Part shown: one piece after another, positions 16,201 to 25,191 of the stretch
Layout of the letters: each line of letters starts with the position of its first letter
How positions within the stretch are numbered: position 1 is the first letter of the stretch
Assembly (NCBI GenBank): GCA_900548385.1
Contig: URKJ01000011.1
Coordinates: 1-64,000, forward strand
Length of the DNA: 64,000 nt
Direction of reading: 5' to 3'
DNA from: an uncultured bacterium
GTDB lineage: Bacteria; Verrucomicrobiota; Lentisphaeria; Victivallales; UBA1829
Notes under the pieces: model-generated
Databases searched by the model: none
What the model saw: the letters and a program-made list of their open reading frames with translations, nothing else
What the model was told of the DNA's origin: nothing
Program-made: the position numbers and the translations under genes

Positions 16201-18159
16201 AAAGCGGAAGCATCCTGGCGGATTGTCCGTCTGCGCGACGGCCGCCAGGCGGCGTCGGGCTCATGGTCCGGGACTCTCTCCGCAGGGGAAGTCCGGAAAG
16301 TCCCCTTCCGCTGGACCGCGGTCCCCGTTACAGACCGCGAAACATACCGGATTCTGTTTACCGCCCGAACGGGAAAAGAACTCTGCAATGATTCGTTCGA
16401 TCTGCATATTTTCCCGAAAAAAGAGACCTCCCCCGTCAAACGGCACGTTCTGCTTTACGATGAAAACGGCAAGACCCGTTCCCTGCTGAAACAGATGGGA
16501 ATCGCATATATTGAAAATCCGACGGAACGGGAACTTTCCGGCGGGCTCCCGCTGATCGTCGGGCGGGAATCGTTTTCTCCGGCATTCCTCGCGAAGTGCC
16601 GCGAATGGAAACTGGAACGCTTCCTGAACAACGGTCTGACGATGCTCGTCCTCGCCCAAAACGGGAACGGAGCGTTGAAAGAGTATCTGGAGGAACGCCG
16701 GAGCCGTCAGGTATTCCCGAAAGACAAGGCGCATCCGGTACTGAACGGCTTCCCCGCGGCGGATCTGCAGTACTGGCGCGGCGAATCCGACATGCTGGAA
16801 CCATACCCGGATCTCGGCATGTCGGCAAAAAACAACCGCTTCATGCGCTGGGGCGCGGAAGGAACCGTCGCCTCGTTCGTCATGGACAAGCCGTTCAGCG
16901 GACGCTTCCGGGTTCTGCTGGACTGCGACGCCGATCTTTCCCGCACCCCTCTGCTGGAATACTTCACGGGAAAAGGACGCATCCTGTTCTGTCAACTTGA
17001 TTTCCAGCCGCGTTACGGCACGGATCCCGCCGCGACCCGGCTGGCGGACCGGCTGTTTTCCTACGTTCAGAATCCGGAACCGACTCCGGAAACGGTTCCC
17101 GCCGTACTGTCCGGCTCGGCGCAGCCGCTTAAAGGGCTCGGATTCGATTTCCTGCCGGAAACGGAACTTGAAAAAGCAAAACTGCTGGTTCTCACATCCG
17201 GATTCAAAATCCCGGCGGAACGAATCCGCCGTTTTGCGGAAAACGGCGGCAGGGTGATGACGATCGGGCTTTCCGCGCGGGAACTGTCTCTGCTGAAACT
17301 GCCGGAACCCGTCAGACGGAACGTGCGTCTTGCGGAATATCCGAAGGACGACGCCCTGCTCCGCGGTCTCGGCAATTCGGATTTCTACTTCAATCCGGCA
17401 GTAAAACTTCCGGTGTTTGAAAAATCGCGGATCGTGAAACGGATTCCTGCGGGAAAAGGGGAATTTGTCATGGTCACGGCCGTTCCCGCCGACTTTAAGG
17501 AGAACGCTTCTGAAACCAAATTCCGGCGGATCCTCTCCTGCCTGCTGACGAATCTCGGAGCGCCGTCATCCGTCTCTCCGAACTTTTCCGCAGGCAACGG
17601 GGATATTGCTCTTGACGGACGCCGTGTCCCGTTCCGTATCGACCCCGAATCGCACGGGGAAGCCAAACGCTGGCATCTCCCCGAAACCGATGATTCCGGC
17701 TGGCGGAAACTGGAAATCGGCTCTCATTGGGAAGGACAGGGTATCACCATGAAGAATCCCCATTACTCCACCGCAGCGGGTCTGCCCTATGACGGCGACG
17801 CCTGGTACCGCATTCCCGTCGTCATTCCGGAAGAGTGGAAAGGAAAACCCCTCTTTTTCGATGCCGACACGATAGACGATCTGGACTGGGTCTGGTTCAA
17901 CGGAACACTGATCGGTCACACAGGAGAAGACACCCCGCAATACTGGTCGGCAAGACGCCTTTACCGGATCCCCGCCGAGACGGTACGGTACGGGAAAACG
18001 AACCGGATCGCCGTCCGGGTCCGCGACCTGCGCGGAAACGGCGGAATTATCGGTAAACTCCGAATCGGCGGAGCGGAAAGAGAATCCGGATCCGTCTTCT
18101 TTGAAAGGCCGTCAAGACTGATTCAGAATTTCGATCCCAATTCCTGGCGGCAATGGTGA
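13288..18159 (+). CDS. giant multidomain GH2-like secreted protein
   Basis: 1623 residues with signal peptide MKKTLRLLLCLTGFALA. Domain order seen: N-terminal sugar-binding-like domain (20-200); GH2 jelly-roll sugar-binding domain about 245-410 ('GWLRRSIFIPREWNG...ARLFINGVPV'); immunoglobulin-like linker; TIM barrel about 560-900; an alpha/beta amidotransferase-like region about 1050-1430; and a second GH2-type jelly roll at the C-terminus ('AWYRIPVVIPEEWKG...DWVWFNGTLIGHT'). In the barrel, 'NDPSLVIWAINP' stands where active GH2 enzymes have N-x-P-S-x-x-x-W-S-x-G-N-E, so the acid/base Glu is replaced by Pro686; the nucleophile region 'LVLEEIALPF' keeps Glu774-Glu775. It may be a pseudoenzyme or use another acid. 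Last gene of the LacI operon, it overlaps the convergent GH36-like gene by 37 bases. Confidence 0.82.
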   Translation: MKKTLRLLLCLTGFALAGLEPYPVASPGNFKHFNTYGNAAAKRVRMEGHDSIRVTLGGLGTSTGGAVQFMAPAFAKPADDGYDSVTITYKGDGGTGNFVVLLSDGQKNSWCWNGVRWQPSAMLPCYNEDWVKKVLSVRDFRYCGARKTDIPALNLKNVTNLQLAIGMQLKDPSEKRAEFYLYEIAFERGAKEKTVFRSATKSPAVSAAKPETATVPSVTRKPNLRPLSAYRLPEWIDWKRENHFQRNTAMRHSISLNNYWQFQPVPDSAVATVLKRDGKLPPFPGSVPETGEWNYVKVPGRWDGNAFYMLDRNRKRVSEVGGLSPAEYAQGWLRRSIFIPREWNGSRFSLQFNAVGEQARLFINGVPVQDFSKTGSTDITGSIRAGEQNEIALFIQYSSLPLKKTHGKFREFCQPGMGAVWWYRWHDGPGITDDVWLHVLPAELPGRDLRILTSVEKKTISADAEFTDRSGRDRTLLVGAAVNDGEKTVLTLPERKVVLKAGTTERIAVSGIWNDPVCWSPENPKLYTLRLYVRDESGRMLDELSDEFGFRELTFRGGDFYLNGSKIRLMFKSSQFRYASLSEQGLVNMLTALKKMNFNGLILETLNERTVKLCNRLGMMVVLRHVMPPLVRTGTYLPGVPNHGYPFEVYLAPKFAEAKRELERTVTGIVQKFRNDPSLVIWAINPLLCWNSEWINPNRIDAVQPQNDILKASLLEEAFLHRLDPSRLILQSMGGSAGAIIASNPYPTFENLPDEWADWPMKWSAAKKKPLVLEEIALPFIHNYANWRNDKTGQHNGWNAHRQLFYEQAARYFGDSIYEQSTPEQPDSGWSSGKAGTIRENGVTRNRMDHAMERTAELWLTRCLKAWRAYDISGIWLFEATRDYFSSAVAEQKELPASADLTAPGAKPDYSSEYSYDYPNRLHAATSAGQRPFLAFLAGRPERFSSREHAYHSGDTVLKQMIFSNDFLKPVKAEASWRIVRLRDGRQAASGSWSGTLSAGEVRKVPFRWTAVPVTDRETYRILFTARTGKELCNDSFDLHIFPKKETSPVKRHVLLYDENGKTRSLLKQMGIAYIENPTERELSGGLPLIVGRESFSPAFLAKCREWKLERFLNNGLTMLVLAQNGNGALKEYLEERRSRQVFPKDKAHPVLNGFPAADLQYWRGESDMLEPYPDLGMSAKNNRFMRWGAEGTVASFVMDKPFSGRFRVLLDCDADLSRTPLLEYFTGKGRILFCQLDFQPRYGTDPAATRLADRLFSYVQNPEPTPETVPAVLSGSAQPLKGLGFDFLPETELEKAKLLVLTSGFKIPAERIRRFAENGGRVMTIGLSARELSLLKLPEPVRRNVRLAEYPKDDALLRGLGNSDFYFNPAVKLPVFEKSRIVKRIPAGKGEFVMVTAVPADFKENASETKFRRILSCLLTNLGAPSSVSPNFSAGNGDIALDGRRVPFRIDPESHGEAKRWHLPETDDSGWRKLEIGSHWEGQGITMKNPHYSTAAGLPYDGDAWYRIPVVIPEEWKGKPLFFDADTIDDLDWVWFNGTLIGHTGEDTPQYWSARRLYRIPAETVRYGKTNRIAVRVRDLRGNGGIIGKLRIGGAERESGSVFFERPSRLIQNFDPNSWRQW

Positions 18160-19925
18160 CGGTCGCAGACCGCCATTCCGGAACATGGGACGGAAAGGCG
18201 GTTGATCCCCGGCACAAGGTTCCGTTCCCCGGCAGGATCGCCGAATACGTCAAACAGCCGGACCGTGCACGCGCAATCCGTGTCCAGCAGCAATTCTTCC
18301 GTATGCTTCGCATTGACGATGATATGCCGGACATCGGAACGCAGGCGGACCGGCAGACCGGTCTGATACACGGCGGTAACCGCTTCATCCTCTCCGGAAG
18401 CGGTTACAACCGGATAACTCAGTTCCGGATGTTCGGGACGCAGTTTTCCCCCCTGAAGCACGTTCCGGTGTTCCGTACAGAAACGCATCCAGAACGCGAG
18501 CATCCTCCGTTTTTCCGGAGACTCGCCGCTCAGCCGGACCGATATCTGCGGAACACTGAACAGAACATTCAGGATCTGGAGCGCCGCGACCTGAACGGTA
18601 TCGTATTCCGACCAGATCACCATATCGGAATGGATCGCGGACGTTCCCCCCAGCAGACGCAGGTCGATCGTCCGCATACGGTTCTGGAGCAGATCGTGCG
18701 CACAATCCGCCGCCCGGAACACATTGCCGTATTTCCGCATGCGGGGTCCCGTGTAATGCTGCCGGAACTCAATGATGATATCCGGATTCAATGCCGTCAG
18801 AGTCCTGCGGATGCCGGAAAGCAAACGTTCGATTCCTTCCATCAGTGAAACCGTATCGCGCCCGCGAAGCGCCGTCTCTCCGGCGGCATCCGGAGCGATG
18901 CTGTCAATAAAATCCAGTTTGAGCCCATCCAGCTGATACTCCCGGACCAGACGGCAGCAGGAGGCGGTCAGCCAATCACGCACTTCAGGGAACCGCGGAT
19001 CGAACACTTTGCGGTCTCCTCCCCCCGGCAGGAACTTTCCCTGAAACCGTTCCAGAAGCGCACTCTGTTCCACCCCAACGAACGGAAGCGCAACCCAGAG
19101 AAGACAGCGGATCCCGTTTGCATGAAACTTCTCCACAAGCGCCTTGAGATCCGGAAATTTTCCGGGAAAGGGCTTCCATTCGCCGCAGGAGCGCATATTG
19201 CTTCCGCCGCCTTCGACCCCTCTGCACTGCCAGCCGTCGTCAATGATGACGGAACGGAGCCCGGCCTGTTTGATATACGGCAGCTCCTCTTCCAGCTCTT
19301 TCCGGGAAACATCTTTCTGATATTGATACCAGGAGGAGTAAAACGGCAGGCGCGCAACCTCCGGAATCGGCAGCACCGGCGAATGTTCCGGCATGAGATC
19401 GTACCACCGGACCATCTCCCGCAGAACCTCCGCATAGAATATCCGGCGGCGGTCCACACGAATGGCGACATGCAGAAAAGCACACGGCTCCTCCGCACAG
19501 GAAAAAAGCGTAAGCCCGGTCCGGATACAGCTTCTCTCATCCGGCCCGCAGGAACAATACACCGGACGGAACGTCTCGGAACATGCAAAGCTCATGGAGT
19601 TGATCCCCTCCAGATTCATGCAGGAATATACCGGTACGTTACGGTTGAACGCGAACGGCTCCCGTCCGCCGCGCCACCAGCGGGGCTGATAATGATGACA
19701 GTCAAACAGCTCCTGCTGCGGATGCCATTTCACTTGCGCGTCCCGCTGCGGAACCTCAAACGCAAACACCGTTTCCGGCGGATTCCGGTCCCGTTCCGCG
19801 GACAGCTCCAAATGAACGACCGACAGTTCTTCCGCAATTTTTTCCTCCCGGAACCGGACGTTCCAGCCGTCCAGTTCCCCGGTTACTTCACACTCCGCGA
19901 TCTCCGCGGCAAAACGGTATATCAT
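18123..19925 (-). CDS. GH36-like alpha-galactosidase
   Basis: 600 residues, no signal peptide, so probably cytoplasmic. An N-terminal beta domain (about 1-200) is followed by a TIM barrel with clan GH-D hallmarks: 'FYSSWYQYQKDVSRKELEEEL', 'SVIIDDGWQ', 'GEWKPFPGKFPDLKALVEKFHANGIRCLLW', and 'LDGLKLDFID', whose second-strand Asp is the expected nucleophile. 'RAADCAHDLLQNRMRTIDLR' lies where the acid/base Asp is found. It would release alpha-linked galactose or a related sugar from oligosaccharides. It is the last gene after a pseudopilin and a 1455-residue secreted protein on the same strand, 12 bases downstream. Substrate specificity within GH36 cannot be judged. Confidence 0.85.
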   Translation of the reverse strand: MIYRFAAEIAECEVTGELDGWNVRFREEKIAEELSVVHLELSAERDRNPPETVFAFEVPQRDAQVKWHPQQELFDCHHYQPRWWRGGREPFAFNRNVPVYSCMNLEGINSMSFACSETFRPVYCSCGPDERSCIRTGLTLFSCAEEPCAFLHVAIRVDRRRIFYAEVLREMVRWYDLMPEHSPVLPIPEVARLPFYSSWYQYQKDVSRKELEEELPYIKQAGLRSVIIDDGWQCRGVEGGGSNMRSCGEWKPFPGKFPDLKALVEKFHANGIRCLLWVALPFVGVEQSALLERFQGKFLPGGGDRKVFDPRFPEVRDWLTASCCRLVREYQLDGLKLDFIDSIAPDAAGETALRGRDTVSLMEGIERLLSGIRRTLTALNPDIIIEFRQHYTGPRMRKYGNVFRAADCAHDLLQNRMRTIDLRLLGGTSAIHSDMVIWSEYDTVQVAALQILNVLFSVPQISVRLSGESPEKRRMLAFWMRFCTEHRNVLQGGKLRPEHPELSYPVVTASGEDEAVTAVYQTGLPVRLRSDVRHIIVNAKHTEELLLDTDCACTVRLFDVFGDPAGERNLVPGINRLSVPCSGMAVCDRHHCRQELGSKF

Positions 19926-19937
19926 CTCATTCTCCCG

Positions 19938-22900
19938 TTATTCTTCCAGCGTGATTCCCAAAACGATCGGGACAGACTGTTTTCCGGAGATAATCTCTAT
20001 CGCCGAAAGTTTCGCAAAACCCTGCTGATTAATCCCCTGCATGGTGACACCCTTTGCCACGACATCGTTTTCCCAAACATAAACATACCCGCCGACGCCG
20101 CGTCCCCACTGCCCGGAGCGCCCGGCAGGATACACCTCGCCGGGTGATGCAGCTTTCACATAACCGAGCCCGTCACGTCCCGGTGCGACTTTCCATTCCC
20201 CGGTTTGAATCCCGTTGCAGATCTCCAAATCGCGGGTCTGTCCATCCCGGAAATGCAGGCGGTACGTCAAAACCTTCGTTCCGACGGAATAACAGGTCCC
20301 GTGCAGAAAGAAAATACGCCGGAAGCTGCGGTCGCCGACCGGGATCCTGACGGAAACCGGATAACCGGGACGCTGTGTCCCGTTCAGCATGATCATCCCT
20401 TTGCCGCCATTCTTTTCCGGATCAATAAACCGGAATGGAACGCCGCAGACGGCCGCAGTCCCTTTCGGGAACTGCCAGACATCCTGTTTCCCTCCCGGAA
20501 GCGAATCATTCAAAGCCTGATTGCAATACCGCGAAAGATCGACCGGATAACAAACTCCCGTTTTATGAACCGTTTTCTCCATCCGGATCACCGGACGTTC
20601 CGACGGAGCCGCTGCACGCGGCAGAACAGTCAGCGGCACGAGCGGACGCTTCAACGGGAACGGATACCGTTCCGGATCGCACGGCGGCAGTTTCACCACG
20701 ACATGCGCCGCTCCCGCCGGGATCTTCACCCGATAGTCATGTCCCCATTTTCCCCGCTCGCAGCGAACCTCTTTTCCATTGACGGCAACAGACAGCGGAC
20801 GGGCCATCGAAACAAACGTCAGCACATCGTCCATTTCCGCGCCGAGCCCGATTTCAGCAACGCGCGTCTCCCGGTCCCAACTGCCGCTCAGCAGACGCAT
20901 ACGCCCGTAATCGCCAATCCAAAGCGGATCGTTCTGGGCTATCAGATGCGGAAGAGTGCCGACCCGCACCGGCCAGTCGGCAAACTCATACGGTCCCCAG
21001 TATTTCTCCCACACTCCGGCGGAAACCGCTGCAGGTGCAGTTGTCCGGGAAAAAACGGATGGCATGTTCTTCCGGTAAAGACCGCGCAGCTTCGCGCGGT
21101 CCCGGTCTGAAAACGCAAGAACCTTCAGCGTGTTAAATGCATTGCAGTGCCGTGTCCCCATGGTCCCGCTGTTGGAAGACGACAACACATAGGCGGGATC
21201 CAGCGCCGGAATCTCCCGCAGCATTTCGTCCACCAGATTCCGCAACTCCTCCGGCAGAAACCGGAGCAGCATTCCGAAAAACGGATAGTCGTAACTCGTA
21301 CATCCCGCCAGTTGGAAAATGGCATTCCAGCTCTCCGGTTTATAAGGACGCCACGAAGACGCATACGCGCCGTTGTTGTCAATGCCGATCCTGCCGCCGA
21401 TCTGTCCCGCCGCCTTTTCCGGGCCGCCGGTATTGCGGATATGCGATGCCAGAGATGATATGTTGCGATGAATCAATGCCGTTGTCGTCACCGTCTGCTT
21501 TGCCGCCCAGTACAACGCACGGTCCGCCAGTTCCCGGTCTTTCATGCCGAGCGCCAGACGGTACATGATCGAATACATCCGGAACCCGTCGCCGAACATA
21601 TCGCCGGAAAGGATAAACCCGGAACTGGTGCAGTTCATTCCCGGCGCGCGCCAGGTCTGACAGAGTTCCGCCGCGGAATAAAATTCTTTCAAACGTTCCC
21701 AATTCCGCTCCACAAGATCCCAGCGTCCATAATATTTCGCCTCGGCATACGGAAACTGAAGCAGCGCCATATTGAACATGGTCATATCCCCTTTCATGGG
21801 GAAACCGTGACGGAATCCGCGCCACCCGGCAAACCATGCGGCGCGACCGGTCATCGGCTCAATCAGATACACCGGGATCAGCCATGAACTGTTCGGACGG
21901 GCTCTGTGATAGAACGACTCCCCGCACGCCACCCGGTCCAGCTGTCCCGGCGACTGATAAACATCCAGCAGTTTGCGTACCTCCGGTTCCATCATCAGCC
22001 ATCCGGTCAGCACACCGAGACTCTGATCCCCCATGTGCGTTCCGCGCCACTCCGCATTTTTTGAACGGACGCGGACAAAATCATTGTACTCCCGGAGCAT
22101 CTGCTCCTCTCCCGACGGCTTCAGCGGGATACGGTCCAGAAGATCGGGCGCAGCAACGCGATACACAAGCTCACACTTCTCCGCATAGCGATACGGGCCG
22201 AATTTCGTCATCATCGCCGGAGCGGAAAGCTCCGTCTCCGTTTTCAGCGGTGAACGGCCAAGCATCGCCTGGCTGAACAACGGTGGAAACGGCACATAAG
22301 GCGCGGCTTTCTCATCCAGTACAACAGCGTTCGTCACCCGGTTCCGGATGCAGATCTCTCCGTTCTCCACCGAAAACAACTCCTCCATCTCCAGCGGAAA
22401 ATAAGAAAGCAGACGTGCCACAGTGCGGATCCGCCGGACTTCGTCTTCCGGAACAGCCGTCCACTCCTGACCATATTTCGCGGACTGCGGAACCGCTCCG
22501 TACAGCGTCCCTATGGCGATCCTGCCGAGATCGCGGCTGGATTCAACCACCAGTCCCCGGTCTGTCACCCTCACCCGCTCCGGAAGACGATGAAACACCA
22601 TCAGGACCGGGATTTTCGGTGCGGGATTGTCCCACAGAAGGAGCAGCCATTTCGCCGTCATCCTTGCAGGCTCCAGCTTTGCCGGATCACGCAGGAGCGT
22701 CACTTTTCCGTTGATCTCCGCCGCCAGAGCCGACGGCGCGGCAGGACGCTGAAGCGTGTTATCCGAAATAGTGACCGACGGCGCATGATAATCATACAGC
22801 ACGCCGGGCGCAAGCCCGCTCCACCAGGAATCCACGCGGAAGGTCCTGCCGGATTTCAGGTCCCGGAAAGAATAGGTGCGCATGGAGTGAGTCCAGGAAC

Positions 22901-24305
22901 CGCCGTTCTGCACAAATCCGGTCGGGACCGCTCCGGTCACATCAAACGAAACATTCCATTCATCGTTTCCCCCGGCATAAGGCTGAAACTCCTTTCCGGG
23001 ATCAGCGAACAGCGACGTATCGCGCGTATTGGTGTTCAGCAGCGAATGCCAGCTGCCCTTGAACCCGAAAACCCCGATGGCATACAGGCTTGCTCCGGGC
23101 CGGATCACCGGCGTAGCACCGTTTTCCGCAAACAGGGGAGCAAGCAGTTTTTCACGCCGGACGGCAGCCTGTTTTTCCAGACGCGAACAAGTCAGAAAGT
23201 CGCCGTTGTTGTAAGCGGAAGCCCATGCGCTCCGGAGCTTTTTCCAGTGCTGTTTCCATTGGGAAACGCCTCCAGACAGTTTCCGTAAAGCAGCGATCCG
23301 TTCCAACACCGGCAATTCATCGTCAAACGCCAGCAGACGAGCTCCGAGCCGCATCCGCTCTTCCGCAATCTCCTTGAAAAATCCGATCGCGGTATCGAAT
23401 TCCGGGGAGGAAACCAACGCCGTATCCGGGAAATTCTTATCGTATCCGGACATCCGCGCGATCTCCGGCTCCGGGGAAACAGTCAGCCCGAACCGCTCCA
23501 GCGCTTTGGCATTCTCCCGCCAATCCGCCACCCGCGCCCGGAGCTCCCGGTCCCGCCGCTCAATCCGCCGTTCCCGGAGCCACTGGTAAAAATTCGGACT
23601 CATGCTGTTTCCCGCATATCCCTGATAAAGCGACATCAGGAATCGTTCAAACGCTCCGGTCTCGCGCAACGCATCCGCCTCATTCATGTTTTTCAGTTTA
23701 CTGCGCAGCTTGTTCCATTTCTCCGCCATCTGAGCGTATTCATACGGATCCGGCTTCCGCTTGGCGATACACAGGAAACCGAGGTCGATCTGTTCCGCGC
23801 GCAGAAGGGCCGGCGTTTTCCCCGCAGTGTTTACCTGACTCTCAAATTCCTCACTCACGCTCAGCTCGCGAACCCACAAGGTTCCCGTAACTTCCCGGAG
23901 CCCGACACGCAGCCAGCCGTCGAAATTTTCCGGGACCGTCACGGTATTTGTCAGCGTCACCCAGTCAAACGTTCCGTGCAGATTATGATTGACTCCAAAT
24001 TCCGTCGACTTCCCGTCCACGCGTCCCCAAAGGAAAAAGCGGATTCCCTGATACGGCTTTTTCTTCCCGGCGATATTTTCACCGCGCAGCACAACCTTGA
24101 AAGTCAGCTTCTGCCCTTTGCGCAGTTTCATCCAGAGCCCCATGGAATGATAATCCCCGGCACTGCGGTTGACGATACAAACCATGCCGTCCTTCCGTTC
24201 GGCTCCGGTCAACCGCCAGTCCTTTTCCGACGGGAACAGGGTCCGGACCGCAGCGGGGAGCAGGGTGCACACAGAAAAAAGAAGAGTGATCAGAATGCGT
24301 TTCAT
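19938..24305 (-). CDS. very large secreted protein of unknown function
   Basis: 1455 residues from ATG 24305 (AAAGGA upstream; the frame runs 20 codons further without a ribosome site). Signal peptide MKRILITLLFSVCTLLPAA. An N-terminal CBM4/9-like jelly roll (about 20-160) is followed by a helical region rich in Arg/Glu (170-390), beta-rich segments, then a long middle part with helix-pair and aromatic patterns suggestive of an alpha/alpha toroid ('GTHMGDQSLGVLTGWLMMEP', 'ALGMKDRELADRALYWAAKQ', 'SSNSGTMGTRHCNAFNTLKVLAF'). The last 200 residues look like an NPCBM-type galactose-binding jelly roll. I do not recognise the family. Between a pseudopilin and a GH36-like gene, a polysaccharide lyase or hydrolase role is plausible but unproven. 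Confidence 0.8.
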   Translation of the reverse strand: MKRILITLLFSVCTLLPAAVRTLFPSEKDWRLTGAERKDGMVCIVNRSAGDYHSMGLWMKLRKGQKLTFKVVLRGENIAGKKKPYQGIRFFLWGRVDGKSTEFGVNHNLHGTFDWVTLTNTVTVPENFDGWLRVGLREVTGTLWVRELSVSEEFESQVNTAGKTPALLRAEQIDLGFLCIAKRKPDPYEYAQMAEKWNKLRSKLKNMNEADALRETGAFERFLMSLYQGYAGNSMSPNFYQWLRERRIERRDRELRARVADWRENAKALERFGLTVSPEPEIARMSGYDKNFPDTALVSSPEFDTAIGFFKEIAEERMRLGARLLAFDDELPVLERIAALRKLSGGVSQWKQHWKKLRSAWASAYNNGDFLTCSRLEKQAAVRREKLLAPLFAENGATPVIRPGASLYAIGVFGFKGSWHSLLNTNTRDTSLFADPGKEFQPYAGGNDEWNVSFDVTGAVPTGFVQNGGSWTHSMRTYSFRDLKSGRTFRVDSWWSGLAPGVLYDYHAPSVTISDNTLQRPAAPSALAAEINGKVTLLRDPAKLEPARMTAKWLLLLWDNPAPKIPVLMVFHRLPERVRVTDRGLVVESSRDLGRIAIGTLYGAVPQSAKYGQEWTAVPEDEVRRIRTVARLLSYFPLEMEELFSVENGEICIRNRVTNAVVLDEKAAPYVPFPPLFSQAMLGRSPLKTETELSAPAMMTKFGPYRYAEKCELVYRVAAPDLLDRIPLKPSGEEQMLREYNDFVRVRSKNAEWRGTHMGDQSLGVLTGWLMMEPEVRKLLDVYQSPGQLDRVACGESFYHRARPNSSWLIPVYLIEPMTGRAAWFAGWRGFRHGFPMKGDMTMFNMALLQFPYAEAKYYGRWDLVERNWERLKEFYSAAELCQTWRAPGMNCTSSGFILSGDMFGDGFRMYSIMYRLALGMKDRELADRALYWAAKQTVTTTALIHRNISSLASHIRNTGGPEKAAGQIGGRIGIDNNGAYASSWRPYKPESWNAIFQLAGCTSYDYPFFGMLLRFLPEELRNLVDEMLREIPALDPAYVLSSSNSGTMGTRHCNAFNTLKVLAFSDRDRAKLRGLYRKNMPSVFSRTTAPAAVSAGVWEKYWGPYEFADWPVRVGTLPHLIAQNDPLWIGDYGRMRLLSGSWDRETRVAEIGLGAEMDDVLTFVSMARPLSVAVNGKEVRCERGKWGHDYRVKIPAGAAHVVVKLPPCDPERYPFPLKRPLVPLTVLPRAAAPSERPVIRMEKTVHKTGVCYPVDLSRYCNQALNDSLPGGKQDVWQFPKGTAAVCGVPFRFIDPEKNGGKGMIMLNGTQRPGYPVSVRIPVGDRSFRRIFFLHGTCYSVGTKVLTYRLHFRDGQTRDLEICNGIQTGEWKVAPGRDGLGYVKAASPGEVYPAGRSGQWGRGVGGYVYVWENDVVAKGVTMQGINQQGFAKLSAIEIISGKQSVPIVLGITLEE

Positions 24306-24339
24306 TGTTAATATCCTTTCCGGGTTGTGTTGCATTCGT

Positions 24340-25122
24340 TCAGCGATAAGGTTTGAAATCGGCATCCGTCAGATAATTCCCGGTCCACTTCATTGCACGG
24401 AGAGAACCATCCTTAAACATGGTGTTGATTACTCCCGCATGAATGGAAAGCCAGCGGTAGTTCGGGTAATCGTCCCACGCCCCCCAACCGAGATGCTGTG
24501 CGTCCCGCAGACGGAGCGAACAGAAGATATATCCCGTGTCTCCTGCCTTGGTCCATTGCGTTTCCGCCATAATCATGGAACCGTTGAGAATATCCCGGAT
24601 CCGGACATTCGGCATGAAGCCGGCATTATTGATCCGATAGCGCAACCAGCCGCCCATCACACCGGCATGAACTCTGCCGGAACTCGTTGGGACATAGGTG
24701 GAAGACCAGTACGGATCCGCCGGCATGGCGGCGGACGTTACGGTGTCATAGTTCAAATCGGCACGGATTGCCGGACAGAAATAGACATTTTTCGGTTGCT
24801 TAAATCCGAGAATCTCCTCATCCCACGCAGCGGTTTTCATATCTTTGGTCTGATTGAGATAAAGATTAACCTTCGCACTGACTCCGTTGGTCTGGTCCGC
24901 CCCCCGGTGCGTCGGCATCCAGTCATCACCGTCTCCGAGATAAGAGACGATCCCCGTATAGATCTGCTTCATGTTTCCAAGACATGCCGCCGACAGCCCT
25001 TTCTCTCTAGCCTGATTCAGGGCCGGCAGCAACAGTCCGGCAAGAATTGCAATTACAGAAATAACAATGAGGAGTTCTATAATGGTGAACATTCTTTGCT
25101 TTTTTCCGTCATTTTTTCCCAT
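24340..25122 (-). CDS. third pseudopilin-like protein (H-X9-DG)
   Basis: 260 residues. The leader 'MGKNDGKKQRMFTIIELLIVISVIAILAGLLLPALNQAREKG' is prepilin-like with Met before the conserved Phe and Glu5 of the mature form present. The C-terminal 'SIHAGVINTMFKDGSLRAM' gives H-X9-DG. The middle has 'VYFCPAIRADLNYD', matching the 'CP' block of the other two pseudopilins here. Strong ribosome site (AAGGAAG). It heads the minus-strand operon to the 1455-residue protein and GH36-like enzyme and is divergent from an AraC regulator. Confidence 0.88.
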   Translation of the reverse strand: MGKNDGKKQRMFTIIELLIVISVIAILAGLLLPALNQAREKGLSAACLGNMKQIYTGIVSYLGDGDDWMPTHRGADQTNGVSAKVNLYLNQTKDMKTAAWDEEILGFKQPKNVYFCPAIRADLNYDTVTSAAMPADPYWSSTYVPTSSGRVHAGVMGGWLRYRINNAGFMPNVRIRDILNGSMIMAETQWTKAGDTGYIFCSLRLRDAQHLGWGAWDDYPNYRWLSIHAGVINTMFKDGSLRAMKWTGNYLTDADFKPYR

Positions 25123-25191
25123 TTTTCTTCCTTTCCGCTTTTCTTTTTCCGATTGTATGCTATTTTGCCATGAACAGCGTTTCTTTTATTA

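Noticed and set aside
13288..18159. Possible frameshift or gene fusion error in the 1623-residue protein
   Set aside because: The frame is continuous, domains follow a sensible order, and both jelly rolls and barrel are in phase.
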